Notes under the pieces: model-generated
What the model was told of the DNA's origin: nothing
The model's database searches: none
The model's input: the letters and a program-made list of their open reading frames with translations, nothing else
Translations under genes and position numbers: made by a program
From: Verrucomicrobiota bacterium
Lineage (GTDB): Bacteria; Verrucomicrobiota; Verrucomicrobiia; Limisphaerales; PALSA-1396
Direction: 5' to 3'
Length of the DNA: 61,081 nt
Assembly (NCBI GenBank): GCA_016200005.1
Contig: JACQFP010000006.1
Span: 1-61,081 of the forward strand
Part shown: positions 42,583-50,344 of the stretch, one piece after another
Numbering within the stretch: position 1 is the first letter of the stretch
Layout of the letters: each line of letters starts with the position of its first letter

Positions 42583-43614
42583 CTATGGGGTGGTCAACAG
42601 TTCCAGCAGATGCATCCCTTGATTGCTCAACTCCCACCGCCTGCCTTTCTTCGTGACCAATCGGCCGCATGGATTTTTCTCGTGTTCGGCTTCATTGACC
42701 GAGAGGAGTTGAAATCTGCTCCGGCTTTTGATTTCCGAAGCGGAACGTGGGATGAGTTCAAAGGCCAGACCGTTAAAGTTGAGCGCGATTTCATAACCGA
42801 TCACGCCTTCTTTTTCCGCAGTCGGATTGTGGCGGATCAACGCGCCGTAGCGCTTCAGCCAGGGAAAATGCGTTGCCCGCACGAACACCCGGCAGAGTTC
42901 AGTTTGATGGCGGATGAAATCGAGCGTGCTGAATTTTTTCCATTCGGATTGCTGAGCCAACAGGATCAATCGCGGATCAAGCCCGACGAGATTGCGGCCA
43001 TTCCAGTCGCCATGATCGTTGCGCTCGCCGGGAAAGGCTTTTTTGAACCAGCTCGCAAAGTGGTCGTTAAGGAATAGATCCAGTTCAAAGTGAACGTGCG
43101 CGCGATCTTTGGAAATGCCCTCGTGCGTGTTGCTCGTCCGTCCCAAGATGGCGATGGTTTCGCTGGCTTTGACGGTCTGCCCGATTTTCAATCCCTCGCG
43201 GATGCTGCGTAGATGGGCGTAAGTGGAATAAATTTCCAGTCCATCAATCTGATGCCGCAAGATAATGTAATTTCCAAAGTTGGAGAGTGAAGGTTTCCTG
43301 TTGATGTAGGCGACAGTGCCATCGGCGGTGGCCATGACCGGGTCGATGGGTTCGCCGCGCTTGTCGCGTTGCAAGCAGCGGATGTCCAGTCCTTCGTGGA
43401 ATTGCGCGCCGCCGCTCCGGACGCAGCCGAAGGTGCCGCTGGTCCAGGGTTTGCCGACGACCCCGACAAAGAATTTTTCTTCGCTGCCTTTTTCAAAGAG
43501 TGAGTGGTTGGCCGTGGGTAATTGAAAGGTTTGGGCTGGAGCGTAAGCGGCAGTCAGGGAAAGCAGAAGGATGACCACTCCGCCTCGGGTGTGACTCGCA
43601 GCGCGGGTTACCAT
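42583..43614 (-). CDS. secreted M23-family metallopeptidase
   Basis: The 343-residue product has a signal peptide (GGVVILLLSLTAAYAPAQT). The LytM/M23 zinc site is visible as FHEGLDIRCLQ (H-x3-D) and RAHVHFELDLFLN (H-x-H). VMATADGTVAYINRK, NYIILRHQIDGLEIYSTYAHL and GQTVKASETIAILG are typical. A less conserved C-terminal 120 residues follows. Such enzymes cut peptidoglycan cross-links. The gene overlaps the upstream lipoprotein gene by 7 nt, so the two are likely co-translated and may act together at the cell wall. Confidence 0.92.
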   Translation of the reverse strand: MVTRAASHTRGGVVILLLSLTAAYAPAQTFQLPTANHSLFEKGSEEKFFVGVVGKPWTSGTFGCVRSGGAQFHEGLDIRCLQRDKRGEPIDPVMATADGTVAYINRKPSLSNFGNYIILRHQIDGLEIYSTYAHLRSIREGLKIGQTVKASETIAILGRTSNTHEGISKDRAHVHFELDLFLNDHFASWFKKAFPGERNDHGDWNGRNLVGLDPRLILLAQQSEWKKFSTLDFIRHQTELCRVFVRATHFPWLKRYGALIRHNPTAEKEGVIGYEIALNFNGLAFELIPRSASEIKSRSRFQLLSVNEAEHEKNPCGRLVTKKGRRWELSNQGMHLLELLTTP

Positions 43615-44129
43615 TTGGATCGCTTCTTGATTTCCCCGGCCACATTATTCAATCCAGCAACGATGCGCTCGGCTTCGTCACGCGAGGCATCGGGTGTAAA
43701 GGTGAACAGGCCATCGGCGATGCGTTGAGAGATCACCGGCGCGGCGAGCCAGCGGACTTCGCCGAACTGGCTGAAGATGGCGATGTGTTTCCCTTTGTTC
43801 GCGGTGGTGTATTCCTCGAGCAACCAGGTGCCTTGACGGTCAAATTGGACCTGAATGGCGAAACCACCCAGGACATCAATGACCGCGGCTTTGGCCACAT
43901 GCCCTTCGTCAATGAAAGGCTTTTTATCCACGTTTACCAAGGATGGCTTTGCGCGGTAGATCGGGACTGGCTCATTATGCTGGGTGCCGTCCGGGTTCAC
44001 CTCGAGGTGCAGACGCAGCGTAGTGAGTTCGTGTTTCCGTTTGCTTTCGGCTGTGCGGCAGCCGCCGGTCAACGACACACACAGCGTCAGCAACAAATAG
44101 GTGTTGAACCGTTGCGAGCGAATCATCAT
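43608..44129 (-). CDS. lipoprotein with a SecD-like domain
   Basis: From ATG 44129 the 173-residue product has a lipoprotein signal (FNTYLLLTLCVSLTGGC). The mature part reads LRLHLEVNPDGTQHNEPVPIYRAKPSLVNVDKKPFI, AIQVQFDRQGTWLLEEYT, GKHIAIFSQFGEVRWLAAPVIS and DASRDEAERIVAGLNNVAGEI. The order strand, LVNV, QFDRQGT, GKHIAIF, A-P-V-I, DEAERIVAGLN resembles the SecDF P1-head domain, here as a free lipoprotein. Its function is unknown; overlap with the M23 peptidase gene implies a shared task. Confidence 0.75.
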   Translation of the reverse strand: MMIRSQRFNTYLLLTLCVSLTGGCRTAESKRKHELTTLRLHLEVNPDGTQHNEPVPIYRAKPSLVNVDKKPFIDEGHVAKAAVIDVLGGFAIQVQFDRQGTWLLEEYTTANKGKHIAIFSQFGEVRWLAAPVISQRIADGLFTFTPDASRDEAERIVAGLNNVAGEIKKRSKW

Positions 44130-44174
44130 AGTCTTGATAAACAAACTAAGTGCGTTGGCATTGTAAAGATACTT

Positions 44175-44273
44175 ATGGGCAAACAATATAACAAAGTTGA
44201 AAAGCGGAAACGTCGGGCGGCCTACCTGAAGCGGAAAAAAACCGCGGCCAAGATCAAACCGGTCAAAGCCTGA
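44175..44273 (+). CDS. 32-residue highly basic small protein
   Basis: ATG 44175 to TGA 44273 encodes MGKQYNKVEKRKRRAAYLKR followed by KKTAAKIKPVKA. Sixteen of the 32 residues are lysine or arginine. The codons are regular and the frame is closed by its own intrinsic terminator 18 nt later, which supports a real gene. I recall similar very short basic proteins annotated only as small basic protein in Verrucomicrobia. Ribosome or nucleic-acid binding is a reasonable guess. It is divergent from the lipoprotein gene, with 45 nt between them for both promoters. Confidence 0.7.
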   Translation: MGKQYNKVEKRKRRAAYLKRKKTAAKIKPVKA

Positions 44274-44291
44274 AGTTGCGGTTGATGGATT

Positions 44292-44319
44292 CAGACCACC
44301 TTAACCGGTGGTCTTTTTT
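44292..44319 (+). terminator. intrinsic terminator of the small basic protein gene
   Basis: AGACCACC-TTAACC-GGTGGTCT forms an 8-bp stem and runs straight into TTTTTG. It lies 18 nt after the stop codon. Confidence 0.9.
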
Positions 44320-44379
44320 GTTGTGCGATGACCGCGAAGATTTCATCGCGCAGATTTTCTCACTTTGGCGTTGTTAAAC

Positions 44380-44519
44380 TTGTTCACCATTCCCGATTTT
44401 TCAGCAAGAGCGGCTGTGAATAAGTTTTAGAGACGCGCGCCGGCCCTTGAATTTATTGGTGGGATTGAGTTGTGCACATTTTGTTCACCAAGTGATCTCG
44501 GTTAACAAGTTGTGCATAA
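44380..44519. promoter_or_regulatory. cluster of DnaA-box-like 9-mers
   Basis: Two sites match TTATNCACA exactly on the minus strand: 44415-44423 (TTATTCACA) and 44511-44519 (TTATGCACA). Three near-matches lie with them: TTGTTCACC at 44380-44388 and 44481-44489 and TTGTGCACA at 44470-44478. The stretch 44320-44540 is AT-richer than its surroundings and has no ORF. It could be a DnaA-regulated promoter for the RNA that follows, a DnaA titration site or part of a replication origin. Confidence 0.4.
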
Positions 44520-44549
44520 GAAATCGTTGTCGAAGTCGAGAAATTTGTT

Positions 44550-45430
44550 AGTCTAGCTTCAGTTCATTGAAAGAACTGAGAAGGTCGGTGACAGACGAAA
44601 GAATGAAGCTGGACGTCTCAGGGATAATCCCAGGTGACTGGGGAAAGGTTGAGTCAGGCTGGTTGGTTCAACCCCTCTTAAGGCGGATCGTGAGGTTCGT
44701 TGGCCGAGGCAGAATTCACCAGTTCCTTTGACGACGTTCGCGCGTCGTCAGTAACGCGAAGTAGGAACTGAGCGGCGAGGAACGATTAGAAACCGTTCCA
44801 AGTCGGGTCAAGTAGCTCAGGCTGGTTTCGGGCTTGAGTGAATCGCAGTTACCCAGAGGGTAAATGGTTGCTACTGTGCATCAGCACGGAGCGAGCGACT
44901 CTGGCGGTCTCCGAAAGGAAAATCCGCCAAACGAAAGACGCTGAAAGGCGGGACAAAGTGAGCGTTCGTGCCGGGAAGTCAACGGGGTCTGGCAAGGCCC
45001 GTCAAACTTCTGAAACGTCGGCGATGTTACAAACGACACCGCTGGTTTGTGAGCGAAAAGCAACCTGAGAGGTAAGAGGTCAGACCCGTGGCACTGGGCC
45101 AACGCACTGTTAAAAGCGGTGGCCGACCCAGCGCTAACTGGTGAAGACGCGGAGCTACAATCACAAACGTGTCTTTACCTGGTTCGTAAGCCGGCGTCCG
45201 CAAACGCCAGTTGAAGCGAGCTAAGAGGCCTCACTCGAAATCTTGTGACCGCAAGGCTCAGGACGGCCCTGCTATGAGGCCGAAGACTCCGCTTGCCGTG
45301 GAGAATGGCGTCGGGAAGCTGGCAGCCAATTTGGCGCCAAATGTCAGCGCGGGAAAGAGAGCGTGGCGAACTCCCATCCCCCATTTGGTCCCTGCTTGAC
45401 CGCAAGGTTGGGCAGGGGCTTTTTGTTTTT
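44550..45430 (+). ncRNA. candidate large structured RNA of unknown class
   Basis: About 880 nt without a plausible ORF, closed by a strong plus-strand intrinsic terminator. Many local hairpins can be read. TCAGTTC/GAACTGA is at 44559-44579. TGACGACG-TTCGCG-CGTCGTCA (44729-44750) is nested in AGTTCCT/AGGAACT (44721-44769). GGAACG/CGTTCC is at 44779-44799, TTACCC-AGA-GGGTAA at 44849-44863 and GTGC-ATCA-GCAC at 44876-44887. TGGCGG/CCGCCA with an inner TCC-GAAA-GGA is at 44902-44929. The start is estimated from the first hairpin, with TTGTCG and TAGTCT upstream as weak promoter elements. It does not fit tmRNA, SRP RNA or 6S RNA. Partial RNase P look-alikes do not hold up. It lies between a small basic protein gene and cysK. 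Confidence 0.6.
45390..45430 (+). terminator. strong intrinsic terminator of the large RNA
   Basis: CCCTGCTTGACC-GCAA-GGTTGGGCAGGG forms a 12-bp stem (with G-U pairs) capped by a GNRA tetraloop, followed by GGCTTTTTGTTTTT. Confidence 0.92.
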
Positions 45431-45433
45431 ATT

Positions 45434-45527
45434 CCTCTTAATCTTAATCGTAATCTCACTCTTAATCCTCGGAGTGATGGGGGGACTCCAGAAGATTAAG
45501 ACGAGGATTAAGAGTAAGACTTAAGAA
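45434..45527. repeat. palindromic repeat, CTCTTAATCTTAATC family
   Basis: CTCTTAATCTTAATCGTAAT and CACTCTTAATCCTCG on the left are inverted as CGAGGATTAAGAGTAAGACT and GAAGATTAAG on the right. It lies between the RNA terminator and cysK. Confidence 0.8.
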
Positions 45528-45623
45528 TTGGTGGAGAAAAGTACTTGCCCTCCACGCGCTTTTGGCCAAAATCCCGCCCACAAGATTCAAGCTAAACCCG
45601 AACGCGCAAATTTTAAAACTCTT

Positions 45624-46607
45624 ATGGGACGCATTTACAATAACATCATCGAAACCATCGGTCGCACGCCCCTCGTCAAATTAAACCGCGTCACCGATGG
45701 CGCACCCGCCACCATTTTGCTGAAGTGCGAGTTCTTTAATCCGTTGGGCAGTGTCAAGGACCGCATCGGCATGTCGATGATTGAAGACGCCGAGAAGCGC
45801 GGCGTGCTCAAGAAGGAAACGGTGATCATTGAGCCGACCAGTGGCAACACCGGCATCGCCCTGGCATTTGTGGCCGCGGCCAAGGGATACAAACTGATCC
45901 TGACGATGCCAGAGACGATGTCCTTGGAACGGCGCACGCTGCTGGCCATGTTGGGTGCGAAGCTGGTGTTGACTCCGGGAACGGAGGGTATGAAAGGCGC
46001 CATCGCCCGTGCGGAGAAACTGGCGAAGGAGACGCCGAACTCCTGGATTCCGCAACAGTTCGATAACCCGGCCAACCCCGAAATTCATCGTAAGACGACC
46101 GCTGAGGAAATCTGGGAGGATACCAACGGCAAGGTGGACATTCTCATCTCAGCAGTGGGGACGGGCGGCACGATCACCGGTTGCTACGAAGTCATCAAGC
46201 CCCGCAAACCGTCGTTTGAAGCCATCGCGGTAGAACCGAAGGATTCCCCGGTGATTTCTCAAACTCTGGCTGGGCAACCCCTCAAGCCCGGTCCGCATAA
46301 GATTCAAGGCACGGGCGCAGGGTTTGTTCCAAAAAACTTGCACCTGAAGGATTCCAAGGGCAATCCCCAGATCACCGAATGCATTCAGGTAACCAATGAC
46401 GACTCGTTTTCCATGGCTCGCCGTCTGGCCAAGGAAGAAGGAATTCTGGCGGGCATCTCGACCGGCGCCAACGTCGTCGCCGCCATCGAAGTGGCTAAGC
46501 GCCCTGAAAACAAAGGCAAGATGATTGTCACCATAGCTTGTTCCACTGGTGAACGTTACCTGAGCACTCCGCTGGCAGCCGAAGCCAGAGCGGAAGTGGG
46601 TGGCTGA
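45624..46607 (+). CDS. cysK: cysteine synthase (O-acetylserine sulfhydrylase)
   Basis: The 327-residue PLP enzyme makes cysteine from O-acetylserine and sulfide. It starts [22 protein letters not shown]. The cofactor lysine lies in [17 protein letters not shown], the substrate loop is [20 protein letters not shown], and the phosphate loop is [23 protein letters not shown] and [23 protein letters not shown] complete the fold. ATG 45624 gives the family-standard N-terminus. cysE is not adjacent. A palindromic repeat and the RNA terminator precede it, so it has its own promoter. Confidence 0.95.
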   Translation: MGRIYNNIIETIGRTPLVKLNRVTDGAPATILLKCEFFNPLGSVKDRIGMSMIEDAEKRGVLKKETVIIEPTSGNTGIALAFVAAAKGYKLILTMPETMSLERRTLLAMLGAKLVLTPGTEGMKGAIARAEKLAKETPNSWIPQQFDNPANPEIHRKTTAEEIWEDTNGKVDILISAVGTGGTITGCYEVIKPRKPSFEAIAVEPKDSPVISQTLAGQPLKPGPHKIQGTGAGFVPKNLHLKDSKGNPQITECIQVTNDDSFSMARRLAKEEGILAGISTGANVVAAIEVAKRPENKGKMIVTIACSTGERYLSTPLAAEARAEVGG

Positions 46608-46852
46608 TTTGAATGAATGCCCGCTGACGGCGTCAATACCTCTGGATTTCTGATTGCTTGAGGAAAAAGCAAAATAAATGTTGCGTTAAAGGGGATTTGC
46701 TCGTAATTGTTTCTGTGTCGCAGGTCTGAATGGCCGTGCGCGGTGAATTGAGTTTCTTCACTCTTCGAGCGCAGCAGTTTCCCAAAATTCAAAGTTCATA
46801 GCGGTTTTCGGGGATGGTTTTCCAGGCCCTTTGATGAGTACGACAAATAATT

Positions 46853-47977
46853 ATGAGTAATACGACCAATTCCACGTCGGAGATCGGCTCCGGCTATTTG
46901 GAAATCTCCGAGAAAGGCTTCGGCTTTCTCCGTTCGCCGGAGAGCCGTTTCCAACCCAAACCCACCGACATCTTCGTCACGCCCGACACCATCAAACGGA
47001 ACTTCCTCCGCGAAGGCTGCCTCGTCGCCGGGCCAATCCAGCCGCCGCACCGGGGCAACAGCCCGCAACTCAAATCGGTCGATCTGGTCAACGAAATGCC
47101 CTTTGGCGACTACACCAAAGCAGTCCGGTTTGAAAACCTGACGACGATCGACCCAGTCGAGAAGTTCAACCTCGAAACCGCGCCCGACCTGCTGGAAACC
47201 CGCATCATTGACCTCGTCACACCAATCGGCAAAGGCACACGCGGTTTGATCGTCGCCCCGCCCCGCACGGGTAAGACGACGATTCTCAAACAAATTGCCA
47301 ACGCCATTACCGCGAACCATCCCGACGTTCATGTTATGGTTCTACTGATCGACGAGCGTCCCGAAGAAGTCACCGATTTCCAGCGCTCCGTCAAGGCCGA
47401 GGTCGTCGCGTCCTCCAACGACCAGGACCTGGAAACCCACGTGCGCCTCTCGCGCTTTATGATTGAACGGTGCCGCCGCATGGTGGAATCGGGAAAGGAC
47501 GTGTTTGTGCTGCTCGATTCCATCACCCGCGTGGCGCGCGCCTACAACAGCGTGCATGGCGGCAGCGGCCGGACGATGTCCGGCGGCGTCGATGCCCGCG
47601 CGTTGGAAATCCCCCGCAAGATGTTCGCGTCCGCCCGCAAAATTGAAGAAGGCGGCTCGCTGACGATCATCGCCACGGCCCTCGTGGACACTGGCTCACG
47701 CATGGATGAACTGATTTTCCAAGAGTTCAAGGGCACGGGCAACATGGAGTTGATCCTCGACCGCAAGCTGTCCGATCGCCGCTTGTTTCCCGCGATCGAT
47801 ATTCCGAAAAGCAGCACGCGCAAAGAGGAAAAACTTTTTTCGGCCAAACAAATCGAGTCCGTTCGCAAGTTGCGCCGCATGATGGTGGACCTCAATCCGG
47901 TCGAAGCCATGGAAACTTTGCTGGCCGCGCTCAAGAAGCACAAGACCAACGAGGAGTTGCTGGCCAAGCTGGTGTAG
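46853..47977 (+). CDS. rho: transcription termination factor Rho, short form
   Basis: This 374-residue RNA helicase terminates transcription. The cold-shock-like RNA-binding domain is seen as SGYLEISEKGFGFLRSPESRFQPKPTDIFV. The ATPase has VAPPRTGKTTILKQIANAI (Walker A), VLLIDERPEEVTDF and DVFVLLDSITRVARAYN (Walker B). The Q-loop and R-loop follow: SGGVDARALEIPRKMFASARKIEEGGSLTIIATALVDTGSRMD. Typical Rho proteins have about 420 residues. Here the N-terminal helical Rho_N domain is missing, and the protein starts directly at the OB fold. Confidence 0.95.
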   Translation: MSNTTNSTSEIGSGYLEISEKGFGFLRSPESRFQPKPTDIFVTPDTIKRNFLREGCLVAGPIQPPHRGNSPQLKSVDLVNEMPFGDYTKAVRFENLTTIDPVEKFNLETAPDLLETRIIDLVTPIGKGTRGLIVAPPRTGKTTILKQIANAITANHPDVHVMVLLIDERPEEVTDFQRSVKAEVVASSNDQDLETHVRLSRFMIERCRRMVESGKDVFVLLDSITRVARAYNSVHGGSGRTMSGGVDARALEIPRKMFASARKIEEGGSLTIIATALVDTGSRMDELIFQEFKGTGNMELILDRKLSDRRLFPAIDIPKSSTRKEEKLFSAKQIESVRKLRRMMVDLNPVEAMETLLAALKKHKTNEELLAKLV

Positions 47978-47992
47978 CATCCCGTTCAAGAA

Positions 47993-48070
47993 GTAGCCGC
48001 CGTCGTGAGTCGGCGCTAATCGTTCATCCGTTTCCGCAGGAAATTTGCGCCGACTAACGTCAGCGGCTAC
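47993..48070. repeat. palindromic repeat, GTAGCCGCCG family
   Basis: GTAGCCGCCGTCGTGAGTCG and GGCGCTAATC on the left are inverted as GCGCCGACTAACGTCAGCGG then CTAC on the right. It lies 15 nt after the rho stop codon. Confidence 0.8.
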
Positions 48071-48171
48071 GAGATAAAGGTTTTTTGACGGGCTGTTAAC
48101 CATTTTACCTCTCCCTCCCGCCCGAAAACTTCTGCCGTGCCTTCCTTTCCGCCTTGTGGTAGGAAAGCGAT

Positions 48172-50265
48172 ATGCAAGCTGACGGCAAGAACGCGATTCC
48201 AAGCGCTCCGTCTGCTTTCCCTCAACTCTCAACCCTCAACCCTCAACCTCCTCAGATTCCCGATCACGAATTGTTGTGTCTGATCGGGCGTGGTGCTTAC
48301 GGCGAAGTCTGGCTGGCCCGCAACGCCATCGGCACGATGCGCGCGGTGAAGATCGTCCACCGCCAGAGCTTCCAGCGCGCCGAGCATTTCGAGCGCGAGT
48401 TCAAGGGCCTGCTCAAATTCGAGCCGATCTCCCGTTCCCACGACGGCTTGGTGGATGTTCTGCAAATCGGCCGCCGCGATGACGCCGGCTATTTCTACTA
48501 CGTCATGGAACTGGCGGACGGGGAGGAAATGCAAAATGAAAAATGCAAAATGAAAAATGAGGCCGCATCTAATCTGACCGCAAGCGACCGCCAACAATCC
48601 ATTTTGAATTTTGAATTTTACATTTTGAATTACCGCCCAAAGACCCTCCGCAGTTTGCTCCGCGCTGACTCTCAACCCTCAACTCTCAACCCTCAACTAA
48701 CCGCCGCCCGCCTCCCTCCCGCCGAATGTATCACCATCGGCCTCAAGCTCGCCTCCGCGTTGGAGCATCTGCACGCGAACGGCCTCGTGCATCGCGACAT
48801 CAAACCCTCGAACATCATCTTCGTGGACGGCGAACCGAAACTGGCGGACATCGGCCTGGTGACGGCAATTGATGAAGCGCAATCGTTGGTCGGGACCGTG
48901 GGCTACATCCCGCCGGAAGGCCCGGGCACGCCGCAGGCCGATCTTTACAGCCTCGGCAAGGTCCTCTACGAAATCGCCCTCGGCAAAGACCGCCAGGACT
49001 TCCCGCAACTGCCGCCGGATTTGCAATCTCATCCCGACTACACTGCGTTGCTCGAACTCAACGAAATCATTCTCAAAGCGTGCGAATCCGACCCGCGCCA
49101 ACGCTACGCTAGCACGGAGGCGATGCGGGCGGACCTTGGTACCCTGCAAAGCGGCCAGTCAGTCAGGCACAAGCGGACACTGCAACGCCGCTGGTTGGCC
49201 GCCAGCAAAGCCGGTTTGGTGGTTGCATTACTCTGGGCGATCGTAGTGGGCAGCGTTATGCTCGTGCACCGCCGTCGGGACACCTACGTGCGTTCGGCGA
49301 CACCGGAAGTCAATGAGCTGGTTGACCAAGGGTTTTATTGCGTCCGCGACCCGCTACGACTTCCTCACGCAGTGGATCTCTTTAAGAAGGCCGCTCAACT
49401 CGATCCGACTCATGTGCCCGCTTACTGGGGTTTATTCCAAGCCGCCATCTGTCGCGGGGAGGAGGAGTGGAACGCGCCGACCGCCGATCGCCAACACATT
49501 CGTTCAGTCGCAGCCAAGCTCAAAGAGATCGCCCCCGATCGCGCCGAGGCGCTGGCTGCCTCATCCCTGATCAAATGGATGGATTGGAAGTTTGCTGAAG
49601 CCCTAGCTGACGCTCGGTCCGCCACGCGCCTGCGCGCCGATTCCAGAGTGGGCGGCTCGGCAGCGCACATTTTATATGGATACTATCTGCTCATGACCGG
49701 CCAACCGGCCGAAGCGCTCAAGGAGTATCTCATTGGCGAAAAGATTGATCCGGCCAGTCCCATTTCGCTCTACCATCTCGGCCATCCTTACTTCGTCTGG
49801 CGTCAGTTCGACCAAGCGATGAAATACTACCAGGCAGCCGACGATCTGCAGCCCGGATCCAGCCGCCACTTCAAAGGGATGGTTTACGAAGAGAAGAAGG
49901 ATTTCATGGCGGCCATCCAGGAATTCGAGGCGCACGCTCTCTTTCAGGGCAAGAGAGAAGACCAAGTGAAGGGATTTTGTAACAGCCTGCGCGAAGCGGT
50001 CAGGCAAGGCGGCGAAAGGGGTTATTGGAGCAAACGCCTCGATCTTGCGTTGAGCCTTTCGCCGGCAGACGTGTATTACATAGCCACCCTCTACGCGCGT
50101 CTTGGGGACAAGACCAACGCCTACTGCTTCCTTAGAAAGGCTTGCGAGCAAAAAGCATTCACCGCCGGCCCGCTCTTCGATCAGTGCTGGGACAAGAATG
50201 ATCCGGAGTTCCGATCCATCGTCAGGAACATCAGTCTGCTTCAGCCCAGCGAGCGTCACAAATGA
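48172..50265 (+). CDS. membrane Ser/Thr protein kinase with TPR-like domain, containing repeat-encoded insertions
   Basis: The 697-residue protein has a Hanks-type kinase domain: LIGRGAYGEVWLARN (glycine loop), MRAVKIVHR (ATP lysine), GLVHRDIKPSNIIF (catalytic loop) and PKLADIGLVTA (metal site, DIG for DFG). GTVGYIPPEGPG stands where APE is expected. A transmembrane helix (AGLVVALLWAIVVGSVMLVH) near residue 350 separates it from a C-terminal TPR-like region (VDLFKKAAQLDPTHVPAYWG, PASPISLYHLGHPYFVWRQFDQAMKYYQAADDL). Between strand 5 and helix D the domain is interrupted by about 35 residues (EEMQNEKCKMKNEAASNL...) encoded by a palindrome, and by a shorter SQPSTLNPQLT. Similar STLNPQPP residues occur near the N-terminus. 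Confidence 0.9.
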   Translation: MQADGKNAIPSAPSAFPQLSTLNPQPPQIPDHELLCLIGRGAYGEVWLARNAIGTMRAVKIVHRQSFQRAEHFEREFKGLLKFEPISRSHDGLVDVLQIGRRDDAGYFYYVMELADGEEMQNEKCKMKNEAASNLTASDRQQSILNFEFYILNYRPKTLRSLLRADSQPSTLNPQLTAARLPPAECITIGLKLASALEHLHANGLVHRDIKPSNIIFVDGEPKLADIGLVTAIDEAQSLVGTVGYIPPEGPGTPQADLYSLGKVLYEIALGKDRQDFPQLPPDLQSHPDYTALLELNEIILKACESDPRQRYASTEAMRADLGTLQSGQSVRHKRTLQRRWLAASKAGLVVALLWAIVVGSVMLVHRRRDTYVRSATPEVNELVDQGFYCVRDPLRLPHAVDLFKKAAQLDPTHVPAYWGLFQAAICRGEEEWNAPTADRQHIRSVAAKLKEIAPDRAEALAASSLIKWMDWKFAEALADARSATRLRADSRVGGSAAHILYGYYLLMTGQPAEALKEYLIGEKIDPASPISLYHLGHPYFVWRQFDQAMKYYQAADDLQPGSSRHFKGMVYEEKKDFMAAIQEFEAHALFQGKREDQVKGFCNSLREAVRQGGERGYWSKRLDLALSLSPADVYYIATLYARLGDKTNAYCFLRKACEQKAFTAGPLFDQCWDKNDPEFRSIVRNISLLQPSERHK
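48528..48632. repeat. palindromic repeat in frame inside the kinase domain
   Basis: AATGCAAAATGAAAAATGCA and AAATGAAAAATG on the left are answered by CATTTTGAATTTTGAATTTT and ACATTTTGAAT on the right around a 38-nt GC-richer centre. Separate CTCAACCCTCAACTCTCAAC-type runs lie in frame at 48226-48252 and 48668-48697. Confidence 0.88.
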
Positions 50266-50344
50266 TTGCGCTGCGCCATGAGCCGGCCTACAAGGGACTG
50301 CAAGTCGAGCGCCGGCACGCGGCTTGGCTGCTGCCACCGATAGT

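Noticed and set aside
44902-45090. RNase P RNA (rnpB) signatures: AGGAAAATCC at 44916 and GGTAAGAG at 45071
   Set aside because: The spacing is similar to rnpB, but AGGAAAATCC is explained by a local hairpin (TGGCGG/CCGCCA with a GAAA tetraloop), and the conserved 3' strand ACAGAAxCCGGCTTA is absent. A covariance-model search would decide.
44550-45430. tmRNA, group I or group II intron
   Set aside because: No alanine tRNA-like ends, no tag ORF ending in AA-rich codons, no domain V-like GAGCCGTATG hairpin and no intron-encoded protein.
44838-45459. Short open frames inside the large RNA region (44838-45068 plus, 44881-45102 and 45175-45459 minus)
   Set aside because: Composition is not protein-like, no ribosome-binding sites are seen, and the frames are interrupted by hairpins characteristic of structured RNA.
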